Positions 15,631-23,816 of a stretch of 51,915 nucleotides of DNA are shown piece by piece. The first letter of the stretch is position 1. Each line of letters starts with the position of its first letter. The translations under genes and the position numbers were made by a program. This DNA is from a virus: positions 1 through 51,915 of IMG/VR virus record IMGVR_UViG_3300006916_000006; one strand, 5' to 3'. The notes beneath the pieces are model-generated. The model was not told the origin of the DNA and did not search any database. It saw only the letters and a list, made by a program, of their open reading frames with translations.

Positions 15631-16290
15631 ATGATTATGCGAGATTTAACTGAACTCAAGCAAGCCCTTGACGGGGTATCTGCGGCCATCTTAAAGTTGG
15701 TGTCAGATCCCCCGACCACACAACCTGTAGCCGAAGTCAAAGCTGTTGTTGATTTGGATTATGAATTGCTGGCCAGAGCTGTAGGCGACGCTGTAGCTGC
15801 GGCACTCCCTGAGAAGCCCGTTGCAAAAAAGCGTGCCACAAAGAAAGCTAAGGCAGAGCCAGAAGCAGCGCCTAAAGAAACTATTAAGGAACCCGTCCAA
15901 AAACCTGAGCCTAAAATAGAGGCTGTAGAAGCCCCATCCAAAAAAGGCGACACGATTGAAGATGTGACAGACGACATTCTGGATATGCTCAGTGACCCGA
16001 TTGAAGCAAAGAAGGCCGAAGTGGTGACAGTGGGTGAGAAAGAGACAAAAGAAATTGAAGTCTCTCAACCTGCAAATAAGACAAGTGAGACAAAAATAGA
16101 ATTGTCCCCAAAATACATTAAGGAACTTATCCATGCTACGCAGCTTCAGGTGAACAGTGGTGAGTTTATGCAAGCTATCCACGACAAGTTCGGCGGCGTG
16201 TTCCTTGCAGACCTCACTGCGGAAGAAAACATCCGCGCAACGTATGACTTTATTGCAGAGTATCGCGCCAATGCAGGGTTGGTAGATTAG
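15631..16290 (+). CDS. Hypothetical replication-block protein
   Basis: 219 residues starting MIMRDLTEL behind AGAGG. A short helical N-terminus, then a long Lys/Glu/Pro/Ala-rich linker (about 65-145; runs such as EKPVAKKRATKKAKAEPE) that should be disordered, then a folded C-terminal helical part (YIKELIHATQLQVNSGEF, DKFGGVFLADLTAEEN). Such a two-module layout with a charged linker is typical of adaptor proteins. It precedes the DUF2800 nuclease without a gap, so an interaction with the replication proteins is reasonable, but no family was recognised. Confidence 0.7.
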   Translation: MIMRDLTELKQALDGVSAAILKLVSDPPTTQPVAEVKAVVDLDYELLARAVGDAVAAALPEKPVAKKRATKKAKAEPEAAPKETIKEPVQKPEPKIEAVEAPSKKGDTIEDVTDDILDMLSDPIEAKKAEVVTVGEKETKEIEVSQPANKTSETKIELSPKYIKELIHATQLQVNSGEFMQAIHDKFGGVFLADLTAEENIRATYDFIAEYRANAGLVD

Positions 16291-17490
16291 ATGCCCCCTG
16301 TAGGTCACAGTCGTGTTGGTGCGTCATCTGCCTATCGGTGGATGGCGTGTCCGGGGTCAGTCCGTTTATCTGCGGGTATGCCGAATGAGTCTTCGGTGTA
16401 CGCAGAGGAAGGAACGGCGGCGCACGAACTGGCAGAGAAGTGCTTGCTTGAAGAGCGCGAAGCGGCGGAGTTTATCGGCCAGGCCATTTATAAAGACTAT
16501 GTCGTTGATGATGAGATGGCCGGCCATGTGCAGCTTTACTGCGATATTGTTACTGAGCAAATGGCAGAATCGGGCGAAGGGGCATTGTTGCGGGTGGAAG
16601 AGCCTTTTCACCTTGAATGGCTGCACAAGGATTTATACGGCACGAATGATGCCTGTGTTATAGAGCCTTATGGCACAATCCATGTCTTTGACCTGAAATA
16701 CGGTCAGGGGGTGGCGGTTGAGGCTGAGAATAACAGTCAGCTTCTTTACTACGCATTAGGCGCGGCAGAGATAGTGGGGAGATTGTTTACAAAAGTAGTT
16801 GTCCACATTGTCCAGCCGCGTTGCGACCACCCAGAGGGGGTGCATCGTACATGGGAAGTGGGTTACAAAGATTTGTATGAGTTCGCAGATAAATTGCGAG
16901 AAGCTGTTGAAGCCACAGAGCAAGAAAACCCACCTTTGGTCACAGGGTCACATTGCCGCTTTTGTAACGCAAAGCCCGTATGTCCGAAGGTAAAACAGGA
17001 ACTCATGGAAGTGAGTAAAGCCGAGGTCAAAGATGATGGGCAGATTGTTTTACCCGCACCGCAAGACCTGACATCTGAAGAACTCAAAGCCGCCTTGGAT
17101 ATGTCAGGACTGTTTAACACTTGGGTTGCGGATATTTTCAAATATGCTTTAGCAAAGGCGCGAGAGGGTCAGGAAGTTGAAGGTTATAAACTCGTTGAGA
17201 AACAAACGCGCAGGGGGTGGAAAGATGAAGACAAAGCTGTGGAAACGCTCAAAACAATCTTGCCAGAGGAAGATGTCTATACCAAAAAAGTCCTTACGAT
17301 GCCGCAAGCTGAAAAAGTTTTGCAGAAGCGTCTCGGAGACAAGAAAGAAGTTGAAAAGGCGTTGGCTGGACTTTGGGAAAAGCCGAAGGGCGACTTAACA
17401 CTCGCACCCATTACAGACAAACGTACTGCGAAAACGGGTAAATCCACGCAGCAGTTGGCGAATGAGTATTTCAAACGTAAGGAGGGGTAG
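16291..17490 (+). CDS. PD-(D/E)XK nuclease, DUF2800 family
   Basis: 399 residues, in the DUF2800 family. The RecB/Cas4-like nuclease core is visible: TAAHE with H45, YGTNDACV with D120, the HVFDLKYGQG strand with D134 and K136, and the QLLYY helix with Q150. One Cys near the N-terminus (C20 in ACPGS) and three near 222-231 (CRFCNAKPVC) are spaced as in AddB and Cas4, so an iron-sulfur cluster is likely. These proteins are consistent partners of DUF2815 and family-A polymerase in phage replication modules and probably process DNA ends during recombination. The ATG directly follows the previous stop. Confidence 0.88.
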   Translation: MPPVGHSRVGASSAYRWMACPGSVRLSAGMPNESSVYAEEGTAAHELAEKCLLEEREAAEFIGQAIYKDYVVDDEMAGHVQLYCDIVTEQMAESGEGALLRVEEPFHLEWLHKDLYGTNDACVIEPYGTIHVFDLKYGQGVAVEAENNSQLLYYALGAAEIVGRLFTKVVVHIVQPRCDHPEGVHRTWEVGYKDLYEFADKLREAVEATEQENPPLVTGSHCRFCNAKPVCPKVKQELMEVSKAEVKDDGQIVLPAPQDLTSEELKAALDMSGLFNTWVADIFKYALAKAREGQEVEGYKLVEKQTRRGWKDEDKAVETLKTILPEEDVYTKKVLTMPQAEKVLQKRLGDKKEVEKALAGLWEKPKGDLTLAPITDKRTAKTGKSTQQLANEYFKRKEG

Positions 17491-17664
17491 ATGGTACAGC
17501 AGGAGATGTTTACAGAAACAAAGAAAGCAGGGGAGATGACACAGTTTCCTTGGGTTATACGCGGAGATTGTGGCGCTCAGATTGCTGAGTTGAAATCAGA
17601 GATTGCGATGTTGCGAGGTGAAATCCGCGATATGCGTAAGTTAGTTAGACAACAGGATGAATAG
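17491..17664 (+). CDS. Small coiled-coil protein
   Basis: 57 residues, MVQQEMFTETK, immediately after the nuclease stop with GGAGGGG as ribosome-binding site. The C-terminal 30 residues (AQIAELKSEIAMLRGEIRD onward) form a regular heptad coiled coil, so it should oligomerise. Its place between the nuclease and the SSB-like gene suggests an accessory to one of them. Confidence 0.6.
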   Translation: MVQQEMFTETKKAGEMTQFPWVIRGDCGAQIAELKSEIAMLRGEIRDMRKLVRQQDE

Positions 17665-17760
17665 GAGGCTCAGACAAGTAAATGACACAGTAAATCTATG
17701 GCAATTTTATATCGAAATAACGAAAAACAAATAACAAAACGACAAACAAAGGAAACTATC

Positions 17761-18519
17761 ATGTCAAACTACAAATATATTATCCACCAACCTGAAGATA
17801 AGATTCTGATTATCCCTGGGCGACTCGGTTCAAACCCGGTGCGTATGTTCAATGCGAAGAAAGATGATTATGGTAACGAGAAGTACGAGGCCACCATTCT
17901 CTTTGACCAGAACAACGAACGCTACAAAGGTGCGGCGGGTGAAGTTCTGGCGGTGTGGAAGTCTCTGTTCTTCCCATTAATCAATGCAGAAACCAACGAT
18001 GATTTGACAGACGCACAAAAGGCACGCATCCCAGTGCGTTCTGGCAAGGCTATCCTTGAAGCAATCCGTAAGAAAGCAAAACAGAATGGCGAGTACGACG
18101 AAGAAAACTTCATCACCGAAGGGGACTTGCTCGATACTTTGCAAACGCACATGAGCATGAAGGTGAAGGAGCACAAGGTTAATAAAAATCTCGGTATTGA
18201 GAATAAGATGGTTGTTCGTGATATTGACGGCAAAGACCTGACCGTGACCACACTTGGCAAATCCATCAAGGCCGGTGATTATGGTGATTTCCTTGTGCGA
18301 TACTACACCATGGAAGCAAAAGGTGATAAACAAGCCTTGGTGGTGTTTCAACTTGTTGGTTTCCAGAAGACAGAAGATGGTGAACCAATTAAGATGGGTA
18401 AAGTCCAGACTGGTGCGGAACTGGCAAACAAATTCTTCAAGGCAAAGAAAGCTGTCGCTGCGTCAGCCGATGAGGCAGACACTTTGACTGAAGACGACCT
18501 TTCTTCTCTGATTGATTAG
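17761..18519 (+). CDS. Single-stranded DNA-binding protein, DUF2815 family
   Basis: 252 residues from MSNYKYI, chosen because AAAGGA precedes the ATG at 17761; an upstream start at 17698 has no site. The family is DUF2815, considered related to T7 gp2.5-type OB-fold SSBs. Features that fit: a strand-rich core (GRLGSNPVRMFNAKKDD, KYEATILFDQ), a VTTLGKSIKAGDYGDFLVRYY segment, and an acidic C-terminal tail (DEADTLTEDDLSSLID) like those by which SSBs recruit partners. It lies between the DUF2800 nuclease and the polymerase, the usual order. Confidence 0.85.
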   Translation: MSNYKYIIHQPEDKILIIPGRLGSNPVRMFNAKKDDYGNEKYEATILFDQNNERYKGAAGEVLAVWKSLFFPLINAETNDDLTDAQKARIPVRSGKAILEAIRKKAKQNGEYDEENFITEGDLLDTLQTHMSMKVKEHKVNKNLGIENKMVVRDIDGKDLTVTTLGKSIKAGDYGDFLVRYYTMEAKGDKQALVVFQLVGFQKTEDGEPIKMGKVQTGAELANKFFKAKKAVAASADEADTLTEDDLSSLID

Positions 18520-18531
18520 AGAAGACACGAA

Positions 18532-18654
18532 ATGGCTGGGGGTCGAGGCACTCCTTTTGGTTCGGTTGCACATTCCTTAGAACCTCCCCTCAGTCGTCCC
18601 TGCGGTGTCAAAAGCCGCAGGGACACCCCTTCATTTACATTTAGCCGGAGCTGA
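18532..18654 (+). CDS. Possible 40-residue peptide before polymerase
   Basis: A 40-codon frame (MAGGRGTPFGSVAHSLEPPL) fills the gap between the SSB-like gene and the polymerase. It is basic, Ser/Pro/Arg-rich and has no convincing ribosome-binding site. A strong hairpin (18596-18624) lies inside it. It may be a leader peptide or simply non-coding. Confidence 0.25.
   Translation: MAGGRGTPFGSVAHSLEPPLSRPCGVKSRRDTPSFTFSRS
18596..18624 (+). promoter_or_regulatory. Perfect hairpin upstream of DNA polymerase
   Basis: GTCCCTGCGG (18596-18605) pairs perfectly with CCGCAGGGAC (18615-18624) around a nine-base loop. No T-run follows, so it is not an intrinsic terminator. It ends 33 bases before the polymerase ATG and could protect or control the polymerase message. 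Confidence 0.6.
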
Positions 18655-18657
18655 CGG

Positions 18658-20649
18658 ATGCAAGTTGACATCGACTTTGAGACACGTTCCCATGTGGATA
18701 TTAAGAAGTGCGGCGGCTGGCGATATGCAGAAGATAAAAGCACCGAAATCATCTGCTTATATTACACGATTGATGACAACCCCATAAAAGGTTGGCATCC
18801 ATTGCTGGGCGAACCTTTCCCACAAGATTTGCGCGACGCTGCGGAGAATAAGAACGCTATCTTTTACGCACACAATGCTTTCTTTGAGCGGTGCATCTGG
18901 CGGGAAAAGCTGACCAAAGGTTTAATCTATTTCATAGAAGACAGATTCACCCCTCTGACACTACCAGACATTCCACGCTCGCGCTGGATGTGTAGTGCCG
19001 CAGTCGCCTCCGCTCACGCACTGCCCCGTAAATTAGAAAAACTCTGTCAGGCGCTTAAAACCGCCGCCCAGAAGGACATGAGTGGCAACAGGACAATGTT
19101 AAAGATGTCCAAGCCGCGCAAGCCCACGAAGAATGATAAGTCGCTGTGGCACCATAAGCAGGAAGATTTTGAGAAGGTGTATCAATACTGCGCCGATGAC
19201 GTTGAAGCAGAACACGCATCTTTGCAGGAAGTAAACCCTCTGTCACCCAGAGAGCGCCTTGTGTGGGCAGTTGACCAATGTATCAATGACAGGGGTGTTC
19301 AGGTGGATGTTGAGCTTGCTGAGGCCGCTATGCGGATTCACAAGGCTATGATTAAACGCTACAACACAGAGATTGCAGAGCTAACCGGCGGTGAAGTAAC
19401 CGCAGTGTCTCAGGTGGCAAGATTACTGACGTGGTTTTCGGGGCAAGGCCTGACCGTCAACTCTGTGGACAAAGATGCGTTGGAAACCATCATTGCAAAC
19501 GAAGCATTGCCAGAAACCGTCCGGCGCGTGGCACAGTTGCGGCGTGAAGGAAGTAAGACTTCTGTTGGCAAATACGCCGCAGCATTGCGTGCCGCAGACA
19601 GACCTGGGCGGGTGCACGATTTGCATCTGTATCACGGGGCTGCAACCGGAAGATGGGCTGGCAAACTCGTGCAGACACAAAACCTACCTCGCGGCGTACT
19701 GGCTTCAGAAGAAGCGATGGAAGACGCAGTTGCCGCAATTAAAGCTGAAGACATTGATGCCATTCTTGAAATGGGGCAGGTGTCCACAATTCTCAGTTCA
19801 GCCATCAGGGGGATGTTTATTGCCGCTCCAGACCATGATTTATTTGTGGCTGACTACGCTGCCATTGAAGCCAGAGCCTTGATGTGGCTGGTGGGTGACG
19901 AAAACGCACTGACCATCTTCCGTTCAGGGCAGGACATCTACAAAGACATGGCGGCGACCATTTACAGCAAGAAAGCTGAGGATGTCACTAAAGACGAACG
20001 TCAGCTCGGCAAACAGGCCATTCTCGGCCTTGGCTACGGCATGGGTTGGGCGAAGTTCCTTGAGACTTGTGCCGGGTACGGCATGGATGTGACCGAAGAA
20101 CTGGCTAAGAAGGTTGTGGACGTATTCCGCAGCAAGTATTTCCGCGTGAAAGCATTTTGGTATGCGTGCGAAGAAGCTGCAATTAAAGCCGTTGAAACAG
20201 GTGTGCCGCAGACGGTTGGTTATGTTACTTACCGCGTCAAAGGTAAATTCCTTGAGTGCGTACTGCCCTCCGGTCGCCCGATTCGCTATTACAGGCCATC
20301 AGTGCGTCTGAAGGATACATCGTGGGGTGAAGAGAAAATGACACTTCATTTCTGGGGTACAGATAGCATGACGGGTCAGTGGGTTGAGCAAACGACATAC
20401 TCGGGGAAATTGGTCGAGAATCTTACCCAGGCAGTCGCCCGTGACTTACTCGCGGAAGCCTTAATTGCCGTTGAAACCAGCAAAAAATACCTTCCGGTTC
20501 TTCACGTCCATGACGAAGTTGTGGCTGAGTGCAAGAAAGGCGAAGGTGACGTGCGCGAGTTTGAAGCATTGATTTCTCAAGTACCCACGTGGGCTGAAGG
20601 ATTGCCACTAGAAGCGGAAGGTTGGGTTGGTAAACGATACCGAAAATAG
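18658..20649 (+). CDS. Family-A DNA polymerase with 3'-5' exonuclease
   Basis: 663 residues, GGAG eight bases before the ATG. The N-terminal proofreading domain starts at once: VDIDFETRS (D6, E8), the FYAHNAFFE region, and YCADDVEAE as the exo III motif. The polymerase palm follows: ATGRWAGKLVQTQNLPRG, motif A ADYAAIEAR with D399, motif B RQLGKQAILGLGYG with R448 and K452, motif C HVHDEVV with H618, D619 and E620. There is no 5'-nuclease domain. The length and early start of the exonuclease match the phage polymerases that accompany DUF2800 and DUF2815. This is the replicative polymerase of the phage. Confidence 0.95.
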   Translation: MQVDIDFETRSHVDIKKCGGWRYAEDKSTEIICLYYTIDDNPIKGWHPLLGEPFPQDLRDAAENKNAIFYAHNAFFERCIWREKLTKGLIYFIEDRFTPLTLPDIPRSRWMCSAAVASAHALPRKLEKLCQALKTAAQKDMSGNRTMLKMSKPRKPTKNDKSLWHHKQEDFEKVYQYCADDVEAEHASLQEVNPLSPRERLVWAVDQCINDRGVQVDVELAEAAMRIHKAMIKRYNTEIAELTGGEVTAVSQVARLLTWFSGQGLTVNSVDKDALETIIANEALPETVRRVAQLRREGSKTSVGKYAAALRAADRPGRVHDLHLYHGAATGRWAGKLVQTQNLPRGVLASEEAMEDAVAAIKAEDIDAILEMGQVSTILSSAIRGMFIAAPDHDLFVADYAAIEARALMWLVGDENALTIFRSGQDIYKDMAATIYSKKAEDVTKDERQLGKQAILGLGYGMGWAKFLETCAGYGMDVTEELAKKVVDVFRSKYFRVKAFWYACEEAAIKAVETGVPQTVGYVTYRVKGKFLECVLPSGRPIRYYRPSVRLKDTSWGEEKMTLHFWGTDSMTGQWVEQTTYSGKLVENLTQAVARDLLAEALIAVETSKKYLPVLHVHDEVVAECKKGEGDVREFEALISQVPTWAEGLPLEAEGWVGKRYRK

Positions 20650-20652
20650 TGC

Positions 20653-20692
20653 TTGCATAGATGAAATTGTTTCGTTATAATGAAAAGGCAAC
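20653..20692 (+). promoter_or_regulatory. Early promoter with internal palindrome
   Basis: TTGCAT (20653-20658), 17-base spacer with GAAATTGTTTC (20663-20673), TATAAT (20676-20681), GCAAC at +1 (20688). The 33 bases ending in this -10 are identical to the promoter at 36615 that drives the reversed cassette in the late region. It serves the last early operon, 20711-22707. Confidence 0.85.
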
Positions 20693-20710
20693 GCGAACAA
20701 GGAGTTGAAT

Positions 20711-21133
20711 ATGAAAAGGGCAGATAGACTAATAGAGACCGGCGGCTGGGAGGCATTTGACAAAGACAGCGAATCTTGGCTGGCGATAGTAACGGACGAA
20801 CAAAACCCTCTGTGGCTGAAAGATAGTGAAGATGGCGTACCGTATTATGGATATTACGACGGAAGTCAACCTTCTCAAGGCTGGGTGTCCCTCACGAACA
20901 ACAAAAGCACAAACCCTAAGTTTTACCTGAGAGAAAAGACTCTCAAATTCATTGAGCGGCACATAAAATGGCAGAGCGATTTCATTGCAGCGCAAGGCGC
21001 TATCCTTGCCCATTTTCGGGAGCGGGTGCTTTGGTTGGCGGATGCGGCCAATAAGGATTTACCAGAACGCTGCCGCGAAGAAATAGGTGAGTTACTGGAC
21101 ACGTTAAATCAAATGGAGAACAGTAGGCGATGA
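20711..21133 (+). CDS. Hypothetical early protein with GGW motif
   Basis: 140 residues from MKRADRL with AGGAG upstream; a TTG two codons earlier is less likely. The start, RLIETGGWEAF, resembles KLIENGGWRPI of the protein at 37325, which follows the copy of the same promoter. The middle is aromatic (YYGYYDGSQPSQGWVS) and the C-terminus is a long helix. Its stop overlaps the next ATG. Function unknown. Confidence 0.65.
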   Translation: MKRADRLIETGGWEAFDKDSESWLAIVTDEQNPLWLKDSEDGVPYYGYYDGSQPSQGWVSLTNNKSTNPKFYLREKTLKFIERHIKWQSDFIAAQGAILAHFRERVLWLADAANKDLPERCREEIGELLDTLNQMENSRR

Positions 21134-21378
21134 GTGAATCTTTATTGCAACATTTCAGAAAGAACAAAGGTCTGACAGAAGACGCAGTGTTTCCTTTTGG
21201 TAAATACAAGGGTGACAAAATTGGCGATGTCCTCGATGAAGACCCGTCTTATATCAGTTGGTGGGCAGAGAATGTCAAAGAACACCCTTTGCACAAAGAC
21301 ATTGTTATGGCCGCAGAACACGAAGCGCGTCTTCAGGATGAACCATTTAACTTTGATGACAGTTGGGGGTGTAGATAA
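21130..21378 (+). CDS. ExoX C-terminal-like domain protein
   Basis: 82 residues. The core FPFGKYKGDKIGDVLDEDPSY followed by ISWWAEN is the pattern of the small domain found at the C-terminus of exonuclease X-like proteins and in stand-alone phage proteins. It is thought to bind DNA or a partner, not to cut. ATGA overlap with the gene before and close spacing to a RuvC-like resolvase suggest DNA metabolism. Confidence 0.75.
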   Translation: MSESLLQHFRKNKGLTEDAVFPFGKYKGDKIGDVLDEDPSYISWWAENVKEHPLHKDIVMAAEHEARLQDEPFNFDDSWGCR

Positions 21379-21581
21379 TGCCTTTAGATAATAGCTTTGA
21401 TTGGTCAAAAGTGAAACCCGTGCAAAAAGCACCTGTGTCGCCCCCGCAGTCTCGACCACTGCTGAACCCGTCTAAAAAATCCTGTGTGGCAGACATATCT
21501 TTCTGGGTGTTTGTGATGCTGCCTTTGTTGGCGCTCATTGCTTTACTGACGTTCGATTTTCTTTACTGGTTGGTGTATTAG
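21378..21581 (+). CDS. Small C-terminally anchored membrane protein
   Basis: 67 residues, MPLDNSFDWSKVKP, a Pro-rich stretch, then a hydrophobic helix at about 39-64 (ISFWVFVMLPLLALIALLTF). Shares a base with the previous stop. The orientation is probably N-inside with the anchor at the end. Unknown role among DNA-processing genes. Confidence 0.6.
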   Translation: MPLDNSFDWSKVKPVQKAPVSPPQSRPLLNPSKKSCVADISFWVFVMLPLLALIALLTFDFLYWLVY

Positions 21582-21582
21582 T

Positions 21583-22056
21583 ATGCCCGTCCTTGGAATT
21601 GACCCCGGCTCGTCTGGTTGTGCTGTTGTGCTGTCTGATGAAGGCGAACACTTGCAGCACTTTTATTTCAAGACCATGCAGAGTGGCAAGACAAAGCGGT
21701 TTGACATGATGAGTGCCAATTTTCATTTTGCTGCCTTGCAAGGCTATGACATCAAACGCTGCTTCGTTGAGAAGGTTGGCGCTATGCCTGGGCAGGGAGT
21801 GACATCCATGTTCAATTTTGGCTACGCCACAGGGTGCATTGAGGCTTTGGCTGTCACTTATGGCTTCCCATTCACACACATCACACCTGCAACATGGAAG
21901 AAAGAGTATGGCTTCACTGGTGCAGATAAAGACGCACCACGAGTTAAAGCCGCTTTGCGCTTCCCAAATGTGCCAGATATACATAAGAAAGCAAAAGGTC
22001 AGGCGTTGGCCGATGCAATCTTTATCGCGTATTCGGGAATGGGATGGAAATTCTAA
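21583..22056 (+). CDS. RuvC-like Holliday junction resolvase
   Basis: 157 residues. The RNase H fold of RuvC is marked by GIDPGSSG (D7), the FVEKVGAMPGQG strand and loop (E63), the TPATWKKEYG segment, and a C-terminal ALADAIFIAY helix with D144. Phage RuvC-like enzymes resolve branched DNA before packaging. It sits with the ExoX-like and GapR genes in the last early operon. The fold and three acidic residues are visible; cutting activity is inferred. Confidence 0.9.
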   Translation: MPVLGIDPGSSGCAVVLSDEGEHLQHFYFKTMQSGKTKRFDMMSANFHFAALQGYDIKRCFVEKVGAMPGQGVTSMFNFGYATGCIEALAVTYGFPFTHITPATWKKEYGFTGADKDAPRVKAALRFPNVPDIHKKAKGQALADAIFIAYSGMGWKF

Positions 22057-22076
22057 GTCATATGGAGATTATGAAG

Positions 22077-22370
22077 ATGGAATCAGAAGCCGAAGCACTG
22101 TTAGATGTTGCCTTACGAACAATCCGCGAACGGGGCAAAGAATACGGTTCAGCGATGCCCTTGTTCAATCAGGTGGCTGAACGCTGGTCGCTGACACTCA
22201 AAACCGATGTCACAGCCGCGCAGGTGGCACTGTGCATGATTGACATGAAAATTGCTCGAATCAACAACGGGTCAACAAAAATGGACAACGCGGTGGACAT
22301 TGCAGGGTATGCTGCATTGTTGGCCGAAGCCCAAACCAACCCTCAAGCAAAAGGAGATAGACATGACTGA
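22077..22370 (+). CDS. DUF6378-family phage protein
   Basis: About 97 residues from MESEAEALL. Several in-frame ATGs occur from 22044; GGAG at 22064-22067 is best placed for 22077 (22071 also possible). The pattern RERGKEYGSAMPLFNQVAERW, then VALCMIDMKIARI and MDNAVDIAGYAAL is the DUF6378 family, common in phages and helical like MazG-type nucleotide hydrolases, though no activity is established. It precedes and overlaps the GapR gene. Confidence 0.75.
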   Translation: MESEAEALLDVALRTIRERGKEYGSAMPLFNQVAERWSLTLKTDVTAAQVALCMIDMKIARINNGSTKMDNAVDIAGYAALLAEAQTNPQAKGDRHD

Positions 22371-22707
22371 GGAAGTAGTAATGATTGGTGGTAACGCGAT
22401 TGCACAGTTGCGTGCCTATATGGAAAAGATTGTGCGCCTTGAAGAGCAGAAAGCTGATATTTCTGCGGATATTCGTGACGTGTATGCAGAAGCGAAAGGC
22501 AACGGTTTTGATGCTAAAGCTATGCGTGTCTTAGCACGTAAGATTCTGAAAAACAGTTTTGAGGATGACGCAGAATTAGCAACAATGGTTGACTTCTACC
22601 GCGACAAAATTGAAGAAGCGGTGAAACAAGAACACGCCTATGAAGCCCGCTGCGCTGAGGGGGAGGGTGAATCCGCAGATCAGGATAGCAGTGAAATAAC
22701 CACTTGA
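22363..22707 (+). CDS. GapR-family DNA-binding protein (DUF2312)
   Basis: 114 residues from MTEEVVMIGGN with AAGGAG upstream. Residues 12-80 match the GapR/DUF2312 family: coiled coil YMEKIVRLEEQKADISADI, then the hallmark DVYAEAKGNGFDAKAMR. In Caulobacter GapR grips overtwisted DNA ahead of polymerases and forks and aids topoisomerases. The family is largely alphaproteobacterial, so the gene points to the host. The phage copy has an acidic Ser/Glu tail. Last gene of the rightward arm; its final 28 bases overlap the end of the opposing fibre gene with no space for a terminator. Confidence 0.88.
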   Translation: MTEEVVMIGGNAIAQLRAYMEKIVRLEEQKADISADIRDVYAEAKGNGFDAKAMRVLARKILKNSFEDDAELATMVDFYRDKIEEAVKQEHAYEARCAEGEGESADQDSSEITT

Positions 22708-23816
22708 TCGGCACTATACCTTGCCATTGGGCAGATACCTTCGTATGCCCGTATTTTAACTTGGCAGTTATTATAACTTGTAAAGTCCCCCGCACTCTCT
22801 AAATCATTTGACAGAGCCGTGGGGGACGAAGTTAGATCAAAGACCCCACAGGTCAAGGGGTTCCCAGTATTGGTGTTTCCGCAAGCGTGGCCGGAACTCA
22901 GTAACCCGGCAAAAGCAAAAGCGCAGGGGATACCATTTAAGGCTACTATCGAGCCGTTTGACGGAGTGCCATCCAGTCCAGTCACTGGGCGATACCTGTT
23001 CGCGGCGGTGGAGTAGAGGACACCCGCAGATGTAGAACTCAGCTTCACCAGAGCTGGCCACTTACCCGTATCTGTGGACGCAGAGGTATCTACAGTGTGT
23101 TCAGTGCCGACGGTCACAGTGCCGGTTAAACCGGTTACAGGGCAAATTCGGACATTATTACTACTGTCGTTGAAGGATACCGCCGCGAGAGTTGAGCTGA
23201 GAACCACTATGTCGGCGCACATATCGGTATTTTGAAGGGAGGAACTAACTGTTTGCGCGGTGTTCACCGTGTTCGAAGTGCCGAGGGCGGTTACAGTGTT
23301 AATAAAGATGCTGGTCTCTGCGGCGTTTTTATAACTGATGAGAACACTGGTGTCTGTGATTTTTTCAATTCGAGCCTTACGAGCTGAGGGGAGAACGTTT
23401 GATCCACTGGCAACTTCGATCGCCGTACACGCTAGTGTCGCCCCAATACCGGTCACATATCCAACGTACAGTTTATCTGTCGCTGCATTGTCATAAAATA
23501 AAAACGCAGCGGTTGAGGTGGTGAGGGCAACAATGTCTGACAAACCAACTGCGGTGTACCCCGTCAATAGGTTGGCCGCATTGGTAAAATCGGCAGAGTA
23601 ATCCAGCGTGTAATCTGTGGATATGTCTTTTGCCAGGTAAAGAGAACCAATCGCAGTTCCCCCGTGACCCCCCACCCCAAAAACATATCCGTTTGGTAGA
23701 GGGCAGAGCATTGCCTGAGAATAGGTGGCGCTATTGACAATCTGAACCATGGGTGTGGCGGTGAATTTACGCCCACCGGAAGCACTAGATGCAGAATAAG
23801 TACGCGAGTAAGGCAT
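22680..23816 (-). CDS. Tail fibre or receptor-binding protein, propeller-like
   Basis: 378 residues, the last late gene. After MPYSRTYSASSASGGRK the protein is a series of repeats of about 45-50 residues with a pattern such as LSSTLAAVSFND or LSSTSAGVLYST followed by a polar loop and a VTGL strand, which suggests a beta-propeller. Position at the distal end of the tail operon and the high Ser/Thr/Gly content fit a receptor-binding tip. Its start overlaps the fibre gene upstream by one base. No named family assigned. Confidence 0.65.
   Translation of the reverse strand: MPYSRTYSASSASGGRKFTATPMVQIVNSATYSQAMLCPLPNGYVFGVGGHGGTAIGSLYLAKDISTDYTLDYSADFTNAANLLTGYTAVGLSDIVALTTSTAAFLFYDNAATDKLYVGYVTGIGATLACTAIEVASGSNVLPSARKARIEKITDTSVLISYKNAAETSIFINTVTALGTSNTVNTAQTVSSSLQNTDMCADIVVLSSTLAAVSFNDSSNNVRICPVTGLTGTVTVGTEHTVDTSASTDTGKWPALVKLSSTSAGVLYSTAANRYRPVTGLDGTPSNGSIVALNGIPCAFAFAGLLSSGHACGNTNTGNPLTCGVFDLTSSPTALSNDLESAGDFTSYNNCQVKIRAYEGICPMARYSADQVVISLLS

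Noticed and set aside
15703-16308. 201-codon leftward frame opposite 15631-16290
   Set aside because: Phe/Cys-rich reading of a Lys/Glu-rich gene; the forward gene has promoter, ribosome-binding site and neighbours in line.
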